From positions 1 through 15,299 of the forward strand of contig JBBSNI010000100.1 of assembly GCA_038232695.1 (NCBI GenBank): a DNA stretch of 15,299 nt, written 5' to 3'. The notes under the pieces were generated by a model that had not been told where the DNA came from, did no database searches, and was given only the letters and a program-made list of their open reading frames with translations. This document shows, piece by piece, positions 6,205 to 13,645 of this stretch. This stretch comes from JAJNNC01 sp038232695. Its GTDB lineage: Bacteria > Bacteroidota > Bacteroidia > Cytophagales > Cyclobacteriaceae. A program made the position numbers and the translations under genes. Position 1 is the stretch's first letter, and each line of letters begins with the position of its first letter.

Positions 6205-6429
6205 ATGACAACAACAGAGCTTATTAGTGATACAATTAACAAGATATACCGCCTGAAAGCAACTGAGCTTCAGGAAGCTAACCAGGTTATTTCTACGCTG
6301 CTGGAAAAAGAACCAAAGAAAAAAAAGCGAGTAGGGGGGAAATACAAAGGGTATTTTATTATGAAAGAGGATTTTGATGATCCGCTTCCTCAGGATATTC
6401 TGGACGGATTCAACGGTCTTAAACCGTGA
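6205..6429 (+). CDS. VapB-like antitoxin (DUF2281-type)
   Basis: The 74-residue product has a helical N terminus ('ELISDTINKIYRLKATELQEANQVISTLLEKE'), a basic linker KKKKRVGGKYKG, and the C-terminal 'FIMKEDFDDPLPQDILDGF'. This layout is typical of small DUF2281-type antitoxins whose C-terminal segment wraps the PIN toxin and blocks its active site. The gene overlaps the downstream PIN gene by four bases (GTGA), as expected for translational coupling of antitoxin and toxin. Because the toxin is truncated, the antitoxin may now be a relic or an orphan regulator. The assignment rests on the C-terminal pattern and the gene pairing. Confidence 0.8.
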   Translation: MTTTELISDTINKIYRLKATELQEANQVISTLLEKEPKKKKRVGGKYKGYFIMKEDFDDPLPQDILDGFNGLKP

Positions 6430-6710
6430 ATTTACTACTGGACACCCATATCTTCCTGTGGTGGAACGATCAACCTTCCAAACTTTCCAAGAAAGCACGT
6501 GAAGCCATTCAGAATCCGGATAATAGAGTTTATGTGAGTGCTGCCGTGATTTGGGAAATTGCTATTAAAACTTCCACAGGGAGGATGGAAGGTCCGGGCG
6601 ATCCGCTGGCAGTCTTATATGCTGAAGAATTTATTCCATTACCGATCACACCTGAACACCAACATCACTCCCCCTGCCCCAGCGTATACCCCCGCTCCCC
6701 GTTGAAATAA
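6426..6710 (+). CDS. VapC-like PIN-domain toxin, C-terminally truncated
   Basis: The product begins MNLLLDTHIFLWW (first catalytic Asp, D6) and continues through 'VYVSAAVIWEIAIKTSTGRM' (acidic E44) to 'FIPLPITPEH' at about residue 78. PIN toxins of this type are about 125-130 residues. After 'TPEH' they normally carry a 'HRDPFDRLLIAQA'-like segment and a last 'TAD' motif with further metal-binding Asp residues. Here the frame instead runs into 16 unrelated residues and a stop, overlapping the 3' end of the isocitrate dehydrogenase gene on the other strand. The breakpoint is near 6660, just before that gene's stop. With two metal ligands missing, ribonuclease activity is unlikely. The start is a GTG at 6426. 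Confidence 0.8.
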   Translation: MNLLLDTHIFLWWNDQPSKLSKKAREAIQNPDNRVYVSAAVIWEIAIKTSTGRMEGPGDPLAVLYAEEFIPLPITPEHQHHSPCPSVYPRSPLK

Positions 6711-8122
6711 TACAAATGCTCGGTTTTGATAAATTCCAGACCGGCTTCTTCGTGTACCCGCCGCAACAAACCCAGTATCTGTGCCGGTGTTACGGTTTTT
6801 CCTTCCGGGTGTACAAAACGGCAACGCCAGTGGTCGGTACAGAAGGTTTCGGGCAATCCTTCGGGATATACCTTCACGCCCCGGTTGGTGATCATCTTCA
6901 GGGATAAGCCGTTGCCGTGGATGGCTTTGAGCTTTTCGCCGATCACCTGGGGGTTGCGGTCGTTTTCTTTCCAATCAATAAATACATCGACGCCGACCAG
7001 CTCTTTTTTCAGATCAGGATCAACCGGGGTGGTCTGGTGTAGCTTTTTGCCCTCGACGGGGTAGAAAGAGGCGGCTTTGAGGCGGTCGGGCGTTTTGCCA
7101 AGGTTTTCTATGACAGCCTGGGCAAAAGCCTGGGTGCCTACCAAATCCTGGCTGGAGCCGATGCGGTAGATGTCTGCCGTATGGATGCCCGATTCCAGCG
7201 TATACAGCCAGGCGTTGTTGATAGCTGTCGCCGCTTCCGGCTGTCCTATGTGTACCAGCATCATAATGGCCGCATTGATCAGACCGGAGGGGTTGGCCAC
7301 ATCCTTGCCTGCAATGGTGGGCGCCGAGCCGTGGATGGCTTCAAACATCGCACAGGAAGCCCCTATATTGGCAGAGCCGCCCAGCCCTACCGACCCGGCG
7401 ATCTGTGCGGCAATGTCGGAAATGATGTCTCCGTACAGGTTGAGTGTCACTACCACGTCCAGGGTTTCCGGCTTGTCGGCCAGGATGGCAGAGCCAATAT
7501 CAATAATCATATGCTCTTTGCGGAGGTCAGGGTATTCTTCGCCGATCTGGTCAAAGAGCCGGTGAAACAGTCCATCCGTCATTTTCATAATATTGTCTTT
7601 GGAGAAGCAGGTGACCTTCCGGCGGTTATAGGCTTTAGCATACTCAAAAGCGTAGCGGATGATCTTTTCGCAGCCCGGGCGGCTTACCAGTTTGAGGCAT
7701 TGCACGACCTCTTCGGTCTGCTGGTGCTCTATGCCTGTGTACAAGTCTTCTTCGTTTTCGCGGATGATCACCATATCGATGGTATCGTGGCGGGTAGCCA
7801 CAAAAGGGCTGTAGGAGCGGCAGGGGCGCACATTGGCGTACAAGCCCAACGTTGTGCGCGTCGTCACGTTCAGCGACTTGAAGCCGCCGCCCTGCGGTGT
7901 GGTGATAGGCGCTTTCAGGAATACCTGTGTGCTGCGCAGCGAGTCCCATGCCGAAGGCGCGATACCGGCGCTGATACCCTGGTGGTACACTTTTTCGCCT
8001 ATCTCTATTACTTCCGGCTCAATGGCGGCACCGGCCGCTTTTAGGATACTGAGCGTGGCCTTCATGATCTCCGGTCCGATGCCGTCGCCATAGGCTACGG
8101 TGATCTTTCTTTTGTCTGACAT
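6665..8122 (-). CDS. icd: Isocitrate dehydrogenase, Thermus/Rickettsia-like long form
   Basis: The 485-residue product converts isocitrate to 2-oxoglutarate in the TCA cycle. Family motifs: 'AYGDGIGPEIM' (10-20), the substrate loop 'FKSLNVTTRTTLGLYANVRP' with S83, 'RENEEDLYTGIEH' (121-133, Y128), 'SKDNIMK' (174-180, K175), 'NLYGDIISD' (D232 and D236, metal binding), and 'EAIHGSAPTIAGKDVANPSG' (261-280). A C-terminal extension after about 375 with 'GVDVFIDW', 'LKMITNRGVKVYP' and 'TLGQGE' is typical of the Thermus thermophilus type. T269-I270 replace the Lys-Tyr pair that sets NADP use in E. coli, so the coenzyme is uncertain. The ATG at 8122 gives the conserved start MSDKRKITVAYGDGIG; the frame stays open upstream by chance, antisense to the neighbouring gene. 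Divergent from the crotonase gene across 75 bases. Confidence 0.93.
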   Translation of the reverse strand: MSDKRKITVAYGDGIGPEIMKATLSILKAAGAAIEPEVIEIGEKVYHQGISAGIAPSAWDSLRSTQVFLKAPITTPQGGGFKSLNVTTRTTLGLYANVRPCRSYSPFVATRHDTIDMVIIRENEEDLYTGIEHQQTEEVVQCLKLVSRPGCEKIIRYAFEYAKAYNRRKVTCFSKDNIMKMTDGLFHRLFDQIGEEYPDLRKEHMIIDIGSAILADKPETLDVVVTLNLYGDIISDIAAQIAGSVGLGGSANIGASCAMFEAIHGSAPTIAGKDVANPSGLINAAIMMLVHIGQPEAATAINNAWLYTLESGIHTADIYRIGSSQDLVGTQAFAQAVIENLGKTPDRLKAASFYPVEGKKLHQTTPVDPDLKKELVGVDVFIDWKENDRNPQVIGEKLKAIHGNGLSLKMITNRGVKVYPEGLPETFCTDHWRCRFVHPEGKTVTPAQILGLLRRVHEEAGLEFIKTEHLYYFNGERGYTLGQGE

Positions 8123-8144
8123 GTGGTTTATTATTAAAAGCTGT

Positions 8145-8174
8145 TTGGGATTTGTATGCCACCTGCTATCTTTG
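8145..8174 (+). promoter_or_regulatory. Bacteroidetes-type promoter for the crotonase gene (TTG-N19-TATCTTTG)
   Basis: TTG at 8145-8147 is followed by a 19-base spacer and TATCTTTG at 8167-8174, an exact match to the Bacteroidetes primary sigma consensus TTG-N19-TAnnTTTG. It ends 23 bases before the ATG at 8198, leaving a short leader. This also supports the 8198 start, since the upstream ATG at 8156 would lie inside the promoter. Confidence 0.8.
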
Positions 8175-8197
8175 GGCAAAATATTCAAATATTTGCG

Positions 8198-8983
8198 ATG
8201 ACAAACTTTGACTCTATTAACACTAACCTCAAAGAGGGGATATTGGTTATTGCCATCAACCGGCCGGATAAGATGAACGCCCTGAATAAAGCGACCATCG
8301 AGGAGTTGGGAGAAGCTATCCAGGAAGTGTACGACGATGAAGACATCAAGGGTGTCATCATCACGGGAGAAGGCGAGAAGGCGTTTGTAGCAGGTGCAGA
8401 CATCGCCGAGATTGCCGAACTCAACGAGGTAAACGGTCGCAAGTTTGCCGAAACCGGGCAGGAGATATTTTCTCTCATCGAGAAATGCGACAAGCCGGTG
8501 ATCGCTGCTGTCAATGGTTTTGCCCTGGGCGGCGGCTGCGAACTGGCCATGGCCTGCCACCTGCGCGTAGCCTCCAAAAACGCTACTTTCGGTCAGCCGG
8601 AGGTGAACTTAGGGTTGATCCCCGGCTTTGGCGGCACCCAGCGCTTGCCCCAACTGGTAGGCAAAGGACGCGCCCTGGAGATGATGCTCACCGCCGATAC
8701 TATCTCAGCGCAGCGCGCCCTGGAGATCGGGCTGGTCAACTACCTGGTAGAAGACAAAAAAGAACTGGTAGAGTTTAGCGAAAAGCTCATGCGCAAGATC
8801 ACGGCCAAAGGTCCGCTGGCAATCGGCATGGTGGTGGATTGCGTCAACGCCTTCTATATGCACGACGAAAACGGCTACCAGACGGAAGCCAACAGCTTTG
8901 CGGCCTGCTGCAAGTCCAGCGACTTTGAAGAAGGCACCCAGGCTTTCCTGGACAAACGGGAAGCTCACTTCACGGGAGAGTGA
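8198..8983 (+). CDS. Enoyl-CoA hydratase/isomerase (crotonase) family protein
   Basis: The 261-residue product has the standard crotonase length and fold pattern: 'VIAINRPDKMNALN' (17-30), the CoA and oxyanion-hole segment 'KAFVAGADIAEI' (61-72), 'AVNGFALGGGCELAMACHLRVAS' in two conserved halves (104-126), and 'ATFGQPEVNLGLIPGFGGTQRL' (129-150). Both catalytic glutamates of enoyl-CoA hydratases are present (E115 and E135), so hydration of 2-trans-enoyl-CoA to 3-hydroxyacyl-CoA in fatty-acid or amino-acid degradation is the likely reaction. Chain-length preference cannot be told. The soluble protein would form trimers or hexamers as the family does. The ATG at 8198 is preferred because family proteins start just before 'I...GILVIAINRP' and the promoter overlaps any earlier start. 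It is monocistronic and ends facing the NIPSNAP gene. Confidence 0.93.
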   Translation: MTNFDSINTNLKEGILVIAINRPDKMNALNKATIEELGEAIQEVYDDEDIKGVIITGEGEKAFVAGADIAEIAELNEVNGRKFAETGQEIFSLIEKCDKPVIAAVNGFALGGGCELAMACHLRVASKNATFGQPEVNLGLIPGFGGTQRLPQLVGKGRALEMMLTADTISAQRALEIGLVNYLVEDKKELVEFSEKLMRKITAKGPLAIGMVVDCVNAFYMHDENGYQTEANSFAACCKSSDFEEGTQAFLDKREAHFTGE

Positions 8984-9118
8984 TTTTTTATTGCCGGTTT
9001 GAATATGGTTGCCTCTTAGATTCCGGGAGTTATGCTTGCTGAAACGGTCAATTGCGGTAATATCGGCTTTAAAGCATTCGTAATGGCGTAGAACTTCCCA
9101 CCAACAGTCCAAAAAACA

Positions 9119-9910
9119 TCACACCTGCGAATACGCTGTAGGCTTCAGAAAAGTGCGGTTTACCCTGGAAACGGAGTCGGCATATTCAGGCAAGGCTGAG
9201 ATGCGCTTCCACTCGGGGGTTTGAATAAACTTTTGCCAGTTCTGATCCCGCTCTTCCATATCTTTGAAGACCAGCATATAGGTAAGCTGGGGCAGTTTGT
9301 CGCCGATCAGTGTCTCGCCGAAGAAGACCGGCGTCAAGCCTGTATCATAGAAGATGGGCAGTTCTTCTTTGTTGAACATAGCAATTTTTCTTTGCGCGGC
9401 ATCTTCGTCAAAGCTTTCGTAGGTGCGCAGTTCGAAAAGACGCTCGCCTTTGGCAGGGGTTTTCATCTGGGGCAACACATCAAAGGCCAGCATCAGCGAG
9501 CTTTGGTAGCGGGTAAAGTTGGGGTTGTCAGGCGTAGCGCTTTCAAAATAAGCTTTGCTGTTGTTTTTGTAAGTGCTTTGCGCCGACATCTGCCGGGTAA
9601 CCTTGCCGAACTGCTCCAGGTTTTGGTAAGGGATCAGCACATACAGTTTGGGCGGTTCGGGCATACCCATTTCAGTAAAAATGCCCACCTGTGAAACACC
9701 CATTTGGTTGAGCGTTGGTATGAAAGCTTTGGTGAAGTAGTCTTCAAATACGCTTTGTTTGCCGCCGCTTTTGAGTTCGTAGGTTCTTAATTCGTAGTAT
9801 TGTTTGTTGGCCGCCTGTCCGGCTTGAGGCGGATTGCCGCTCAGCGGTACGCTGAAAGCTAAGCCTGTAGTAGCTGCCAGGGAGTTTTTTACAAAAGTGC
9901 GTCTTTCCAT
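9119..9910 (-). CDS. Tat-exported protein with two NIPSNAP domains
   Basis: The 263-residue product begins with a twin-arginine export signal: R3-R4-T-F-V-K followed by a hydrophobic stretch to about residue 23. Two NIPSNAP-type ferredoxin-like domains follow. The first (about 38-140) opens with 'YYELRTYELKSGGK'; the second (about 158-258) opens with 'LFELRTYESFDED' and contains 'LTYMLVFKDMEERDQNW' and 'PEWKRI'. Exported double-NIPSNAP proteins are common in Bacteroidota but their biochemical role is not established; a dimeric alpha-beta-barrel binding or catalytic function in the periplasm is only an inference. Its ATG lies 4 bases after the stop of the hybrid kinase gene, so the two are probably one transcript. 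The 3' end converges on the crotonase gene with 135 unassigned bases between. Confidence 0.9.
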   Translation of the reverse strand: MERRTFVKNSLAATTGLAFSVPLSGNPPQAGQAANKQYYELRTYELKSGGKQSVFEDYFTKAFIPTLNQMGVSQVGIFTEMGMPEPPKLYVLIPYQNLEQFGKVTRQMSAQSTYKNNSKAYFESATPDNPNFTRYQSSLMLAFDVLPQMKTPAKGERLFELRTYESFDEDAAQRKIAMFNKEELPIFYDTGLTPVFFGETLIGDKLPQLTYMLVFKDMEERDQNWQKFIQTPEWKRISALPEYADSVSRVNRTFLKPTAYSQV

Positions 9911-9914
9911 AAGG

Positions 9915-12251
9915 TTAGTGATAGTGGTTAAGTTCTTCGTTTACTTTTTCTACAAAATGATTAAAATGATGTTCTAATGCCGCAGCCATTGCCTCGCGCC
10001 GGCTGGTGGCTGCCGTATGTGCCAGATAGTCTTTGGCAGTATCGAGCAGTCCTTCCAATTTTTGCAATTTAGTAAGTCTGACGTAAGAGACTACCTTATG
10101 CGCGGTAAATCTGAATAAATTTTCGTTATGATCCCGCATCGCATTCACCATAGTGGCGATACTGCTCAGAGTAAGCTTGCGGATTTGTTCTAAAATCCTG
10201 GCGTAACCCGCATCATCATTCAGGTAAAGCTCATGGAGTTGTGAGAAATCCGGCGTATCGGTTTGGTAGGTAATAGCGTCAGCCGGTATCTCTGTGGCTC
10301 TTTCAGCCAGCGCAGTGTGTTCAGGGGCAGGCTTGGAGAGTCTGGAAAGCTTTTCGTGCAGATACTTAGGATCAATAGGTTTGGCAACATAGTCGTTCAT
10401 GCCTGCTGCCTGTATACGCTCTTGGGTATTTTCTGAGACAGAAGCCGACAGCGCAATGATAGGAATATCGCGGTAATGCGGATCGTGCAGGTCGCGGATC
10501 TCCAGGGCTGTCTGATAGCCGTCCTTTACAGGCATCTGTATATCCATCAGGATCAGATCATATTGCTTATTCTTTACTTTCTCCAATGCTTCCAATCCGT
10601 TGAGCGCCGTATCCAGGTCCACTTTCCAATGATCGCACAAGCCTTCCATGAGCAACTGGTTAGGGATGACATCTTCTACATACAGCACCCGGAGCCCTTC
10701 GAGCGAGGAATACTCGCCGATGAAAGCGTTGTTTTTATTTTCATCCTTATGGGCAGATTGTTCCGGTTTACCAAAAGGAAGTTTTACTTTGAAAGTAGTG
10801 CCTTCGCCTTCTTTACTTTGTAGAGACAAGGTACCGCCCTGCATCTGAACCAGGTGGCGGACGATAGACAGCCCCAGCCCTGTACCGCCGAACCGGGCGG
10901 CTGTGCCCGAACTGGCTTGCTGGTAAGGATCAAAGATGACATTTTGCTTGTCCTGAGGAATGCCGATACCCGTATCGGCTACCTCAAAGGTCAACCTGTA
11001 TTCCTGCCCGCTTTCTTCTTCTGCATACACACTCACCACCACCTGCCCTTTTTCTGTAAATTTGATGGCATTGTTGAGCAGGTTGTTCAAGATCTGACCC
11101 AGGCGGATCATGTCGCCATACACAAATACAGGAATTTCCTCTTCCAGCAGCAGGCGGAAGATAAGCCCTTTGCTGTTGGCTAAATTTGTATAGGTGAGCT
11201 TCACGCCGTGAATAAATTCTTTCAGGTTGAAATCCTGGCGGTGCAGGCTTAGCTTGCCTGCTTCTATCTTGGAGTAATCCAGAATGTCATTGATCAGGGC
11301 TACCAGGTTGTCGCCGGCAAACTTCAGGGTTTGCAAGAGTTTTCTTTGATCTTCCCGGGGTGATTTTTGCAGCATCAGGTGCGTCATACCTAAGATAGCA
11401 TTCAGCGGCGTACGGATTTCATGGCTCATGGTAGAGAGAAAATCCTCGCGGGCCTTCACGTTTTGTTCTGCGGCTTCTTTGGCGGTTTGCATCGCCTCCC
11501 CTTCTTCCTTCTGCCGGGTAACATCGCTGATCCGGATCAAAGTAAAAGAATATGGCGCATCCTCAACAGGGAGGATGATCGCTCTTCCCCAAAACTGCTC
11601 TCCCTGTAAGGTGGTAAACTGAAAGTCATCTTCGGCTTTGTTTTGTGTTTGCAGCATCATTTGCAGCCGCTCCCTGGCCTGCGGGTCCGGCAACAAAGCT
11701 GTCCAGGCAAAATGTTGGATAAACTTCTGTTTGTCTGCCTCAAAAAGCGATGATGCTCCTTCATTACAGTCTATCAGGTGGTTGCCTGCTTTGTCTATGA
11801 CTAAGATAGCGTCTGGCAAAACACGAAAAATATTTTCTAAGAACACGGTACGCTTGATGCTATCCTTGTCTGCCACAGGTTCCTGGTCCGGGAGGTTGAT
11901 ACCATTTTGCTGCCACTCATCAAGGATCATCATAAATACATCACTGTTTTCATGCGCAATTTTGTTCAAAAGAAAGTGAATAGGCAAGGGTCCGTTCTTT
12001 CTGATCAGTGTGACTCTTTCGCGCAATATAGCGGCTTCCTGGCGCGGGTCTTTAAAAGCGAAGAAAGCCCGGATATGGGGCGACACACTGCGCAACACAG
12101 AAAAAACCGGTTGACCTTCCAGTTCTGACAGTTCGTATTGAAGAAGTTGGGCTGCCGAGGTATTGAAAAAAACAATCTGGCTATAGCTGTTGAGGATCAG
12201 CACAGCTTCGGGAGCATCATTAAAAATGACATTTAATCGTTTTTCGTCCAT
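9915..12251 (-). CDS. Soluble hybrid histidine kinase: PAS-PAS-HisKA-HATPase-REC-Hpt
   Basis: The 778-residue product has no membrane segment and would sense a cytoplasmic signal. PAS domain 1 covers about 1-112 and PAS domain 2 about 135-248. The dimerisation helix follows with the phospho-accepting H277 in 'FLSTMSHEIRTPLNAILG'. The ATPase domain has the N box 'NNLLNNAIKF' (389-398), DTGIG (426-430) and GTGLGL (456-461). The receiver (about 519-636) has E526/D527, phospho-acceptor D570 in 'DLILMDIQMPVKDG', S602 and K624. The C-terminal Hpt-like helical domain (about 665-775) has H718 in 'FTAHKVVSYV', diverged from the usual 'HxLKGSS'. All phosphorelay residues for His-Asp-His transfer are present. 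No separate output regulator is adjacent; the next gene is an exported NIPSNAP protein. The ATG at 12251 lies 23 bases from a -7 element. Confidence 0.95.
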   Translation of the reverse strand: MDEKRLNVIFNDAPEAVLILNSYSQIVFFNTSAAQLLQYELSELEGQPVFSVLRSVSPHIRAFFAFKDPRQEAAILRERVTLIRKNGPLPIHFLLNKIAHENSDVFMMILDEWQQNGINLPDQEPVADKDSIKRTVFLENIFRVLPDAILVIDKAGNHLIDCNEGASSLFEADKQKFIQHFAWTALLPDPQARERLQMMLQTQNKAEDDFQFTTLQGEQFWGRAIILPVEDAPYSFTLIRISDVTRQKEEGEAMQTAKEAAEQNVKAREDFLSTMSHEIRTPLNAILGMTHLMLQKSPREDQRKLLQTLKFAGDNLVALINDILDYSKIEAGKLSLHRQDFNLKEFIHGVKLTYTNLANSKGLIFRLLLEEEIPVFVYGDMIRLGQILNNLLNNAIKFTEKGQVVVSVYAEEESGQEYRLTFEVADTGIGIPQDKQNVIFDPYQQASSGTAARFGGTGLGLSIVRHLVQMQGGTLSLQSKEGEGTTFKVKLPFGKPEQSAHKDENKNNAFIGEYSSLEGLRVLYVEDVIPNQLLMEGLCDHWKVDLDTALNGLEALEKVKNKQYDLILMDIQMPVKDGYQTALEIRDLHDPHYRDIPIIALSASVSENTQERIQAAGMNDYVAKPIDPKYLHEKLSRLSKPAPEHTALAERATEIPADAITYQTDTPDFSQLHELYLNDDAGYARILEQIRKLTLSSIATMVNAMRDHNENLFRFTAHKVVSYVRLTKLQKLEGLLDTAKDYLAHTAATSRREAMAAALEHHFNHFVEKVNEELNHYH

Positions 12252-12274
12252 TAAAGTACAGGGGGATGATCATA

Positions 12275-12282
12275 CAAATATA
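12275..12282 (-). promoter_or_regulatory. -7 promoter element for the hybrid kinase operon
   Basis: On the minus strand this reads TATATTTG, an exact TAnnTTTG match, 23 bases before the kinase ATG. The upstream stretch (12283-12340) is very AT-rich but has no TTG at the expected -33 distance, so the call rests on the -7 element and its position. Confidence 0.55.
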
Positions 12283-12474
12283 AATAAATTTAACATTATT
12301 TATAATTTATTTGCTTATTTAATAGATTTTATAAGCAAAATTATTTATTCCTTTCACAAAGCAGGTATAATAGAGCAAAACACGAACATTTCTTACATCT
12401 GTCTTTAAAGCAGATAAATAGATGGGCAGGAGACACAAAATCAAAATTTATCAGCAATAAATTCCGGGAACTAC

Positions 12475-12482
12475 TAACTTTG
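12475..12482 (+). promoter_or_regulatory. -7 promoter element immediately before pyrE (possibly leaderless)
   Basis: TAACTTTG is an exact TAnnTTTG match and ends only 4 bases before the pyrE ATG, so transcription would begin at or beside the start codon. No TTG stands at -33. There is no ribosome binding site, consistent with a leaderless or near-leaderless message. Confidence 0.5.
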
Positions 12483-12486
12483 CCCT

Positions 12487-13143
12487 ATGAACGAACTCAG
12501 CGGAAAAGACAGTTCTGTGGCCGAACGCATCGCCCGGATGTTCCTGGAAATAGGCGTGGTCAAGCTAAGCACCCGTCCGCCTTTCACCTGGGCATCGGGC
12601 TGGAAATCCCCCATTTATTGCGACGGGCGTATCTCGCTCTCCTACCCACCTGTCAGGAGTTACCTCAAACAAGCGCTGATAGATGTAATTCGCAAGCGTT
12701 TTCCTGAGGCAGAGGCTATTGCTGGAGTAGCGACGGCAGGCATCCCGCAGGGCGCTTTGGTAGCCGATGCGCTCGAACTGCCCTTCCTGTACGTCCGTTC
12801 TGAGCCTAAAAAACATGGCATGACCAATAGGGTAGAAGGCGAGGTAATACCGGGACAAAAGGTAGTCGTCATAGAAGACCTGGTCTCTACCGGGGGCAGT
12901 TCGCTGAAAGCTGTTGCCGCTCTGGAGTTGTCCAAGATGGAAGTGCTGGGCTTGGTGTCCGTCTTTACGTATGGCTTTGAAGAGGCCAGGGAGCGGTTTG
13001 CCGATGCCAGCGTTGCTTATACGGCTTTGTGCAGCTATGATGTGTTGCTCAAAGAAGCTGTAGAACAGGATTTGATCTCTGCCATTGACCTTACTTCTTT
13101 ACAGCAATGGCGCAAGTCGCCCGCTACCTGGAAGCCATCTTAG
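12487..13143 (+). CDS. pyrE: Orotate phosphoribosyltransferase
   Basis: The 218-residue product joins orotate to PRPP to make orotidine 5'-phosphate, the fifth step of pyrimidine synthesis. Family features: the N-terminal 'FTWASGWKSPIYCDGR' (33-48), 'GVATAGIPQGAL' (80-91), the flexible catalytic loop KKHGMTNRVEG (108-118, with the essential Lys), and the PRPP-binding loop VVVIEDLVSTGGS (126-138). Length and motif order are those of dimeric bacterial OPRTases. The ATG at 12487 gives the normal N terminus. It is transcribed alone, not with other pyr genes, and its stop faces the stop of the DUF2335 gene with only 4 bases between, so the two converging transcripts must overlap. A cytoplasmic housekeeping enzyme. 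Confidence 0.96.
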   Translation: MNELSGKDSSVAERIARMFLEIGVVKLSTRPPFTWASGWKSPIYCDGRISLSYPPVRSYLKQALIDVIRKRFPEAEAIAGVATAGIPQGALVADALELPFLYVRSEPKKHGMTNRVEGEVIPGQKVVVIEDLVSTGGSSLKAVAALELSKMEVLGLVSVFTYGFEEARERFADASVAYTALCSYDVLLKEAVEQDLISAIDLTSLQQWRKSPATWKPS

Positions 13144-13147
13144 CCCG

Positions 13148-13645
13148 TTAATCACGCTGGCTATTAGCTTGTTGTTTTTTACCTATGATAAATACGGTGA
13201 CCAGACCAATAATAGTGCTACCCCCTATGATACCTGCTATAGTATCATGTCCAAAAATTGCTAAAGTCACCGAGGCAATGATGCAAATTACACCCATAGC
13301 AAAGCCATAATCTTGCCCCCTTCTGCTTTGTTTTAATTGTTCTTTTACTGCATGATCTTCAAGTTGCAGCCTATGGGCAGATTGGTTCTCAGCCATCTTT
13401 AAAACACGCTCGGCTCCATTTTTAATGCACTTATCATATCCTTGCAGGATTTCTGGTGGTGGAATAGGACCTGCAAATGATCTTCTTATATCGTATTGTT
13501 TGAAAACTGTTAATAGTTCCTTTTTCTTTTCCTCTGGAATATCTCTCAATGCGTCCTTGAGCTCATTACTAATTTCCTGCATATCGGATGATGGTTTGTC
13601 TTGCAAACCTTTACTTTCTTTTTCTAAACGAGGCTTTTTATTCAT
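13148..13645 (-). CDS. DUF2335 membrane protein
   Basis: The 165-residue product carries the DUF2335 signature: 'SFAGPIPPPEILQGYDKC' (56-73), 'GAERVLKMAENQSAHRLQLE' (77-96), then 'GQDYGF' (110-115) leading into two membrane helices at about 114-131 and 134-155, and a short basic tail. The N-terminal half is charged and helical. DUF2335 proteins are small two-helix membrane proteins of unknown function found scattered in bacteria. Here the gene overlaps by 8 bases the end of a small upstream gene, so they are probably translated from one message. The two genes are AT-richer than pyrE and the stress-protein gene on either side, which suggests recent acquisition. Membrane location is supported by the sequence; function is unknown. 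Confidence 0.85.
   Translation of the reverse strand: MNKKPRLEKESKGLQDKPSSDMQEISNELKDALRDIPEEKKKELLTVFKQYDIRRSFAGPIPPPEILQGYDKCIKNGAERVLKMAENQSAHRLQLEDHAVKEQLKQSRRGQDYGFAMGVICIIASVTLAIFGHDTIAGIIGGSTIIGLVTVFIIGKKQQANSQRD

Noticed and set aside
7181..8044. Long plus-strand open frame opposite isocitrate dehydrogenase
   Set aside because: Antisense shadow; composition follows the codon pattern of the opposite gene and no motif is seen.
8156..8197. Earlier start (ATG 8156) for the crotonase gene
   Set aside because: That ATG lies inside the exact promoter match, and the added residues do not resemble the family N terminus.
8123..8560. N-terminal extension of isocitrate dehydrogenase giving a 631-residue protein
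   Set aside because: The extension is antisense to the well-supported crotonase gene, and family homology begins at the ATG at 8122.
8984..9118. Possible gene remnant or terminator between the crotonase and NIPSNAP genes
   Set aside because: A short minus-strand reading looks faintly protein-like, but it has no recognisable family, no start signal and no stem followed by a T-run; nothing firm can be called in these 135 bases.
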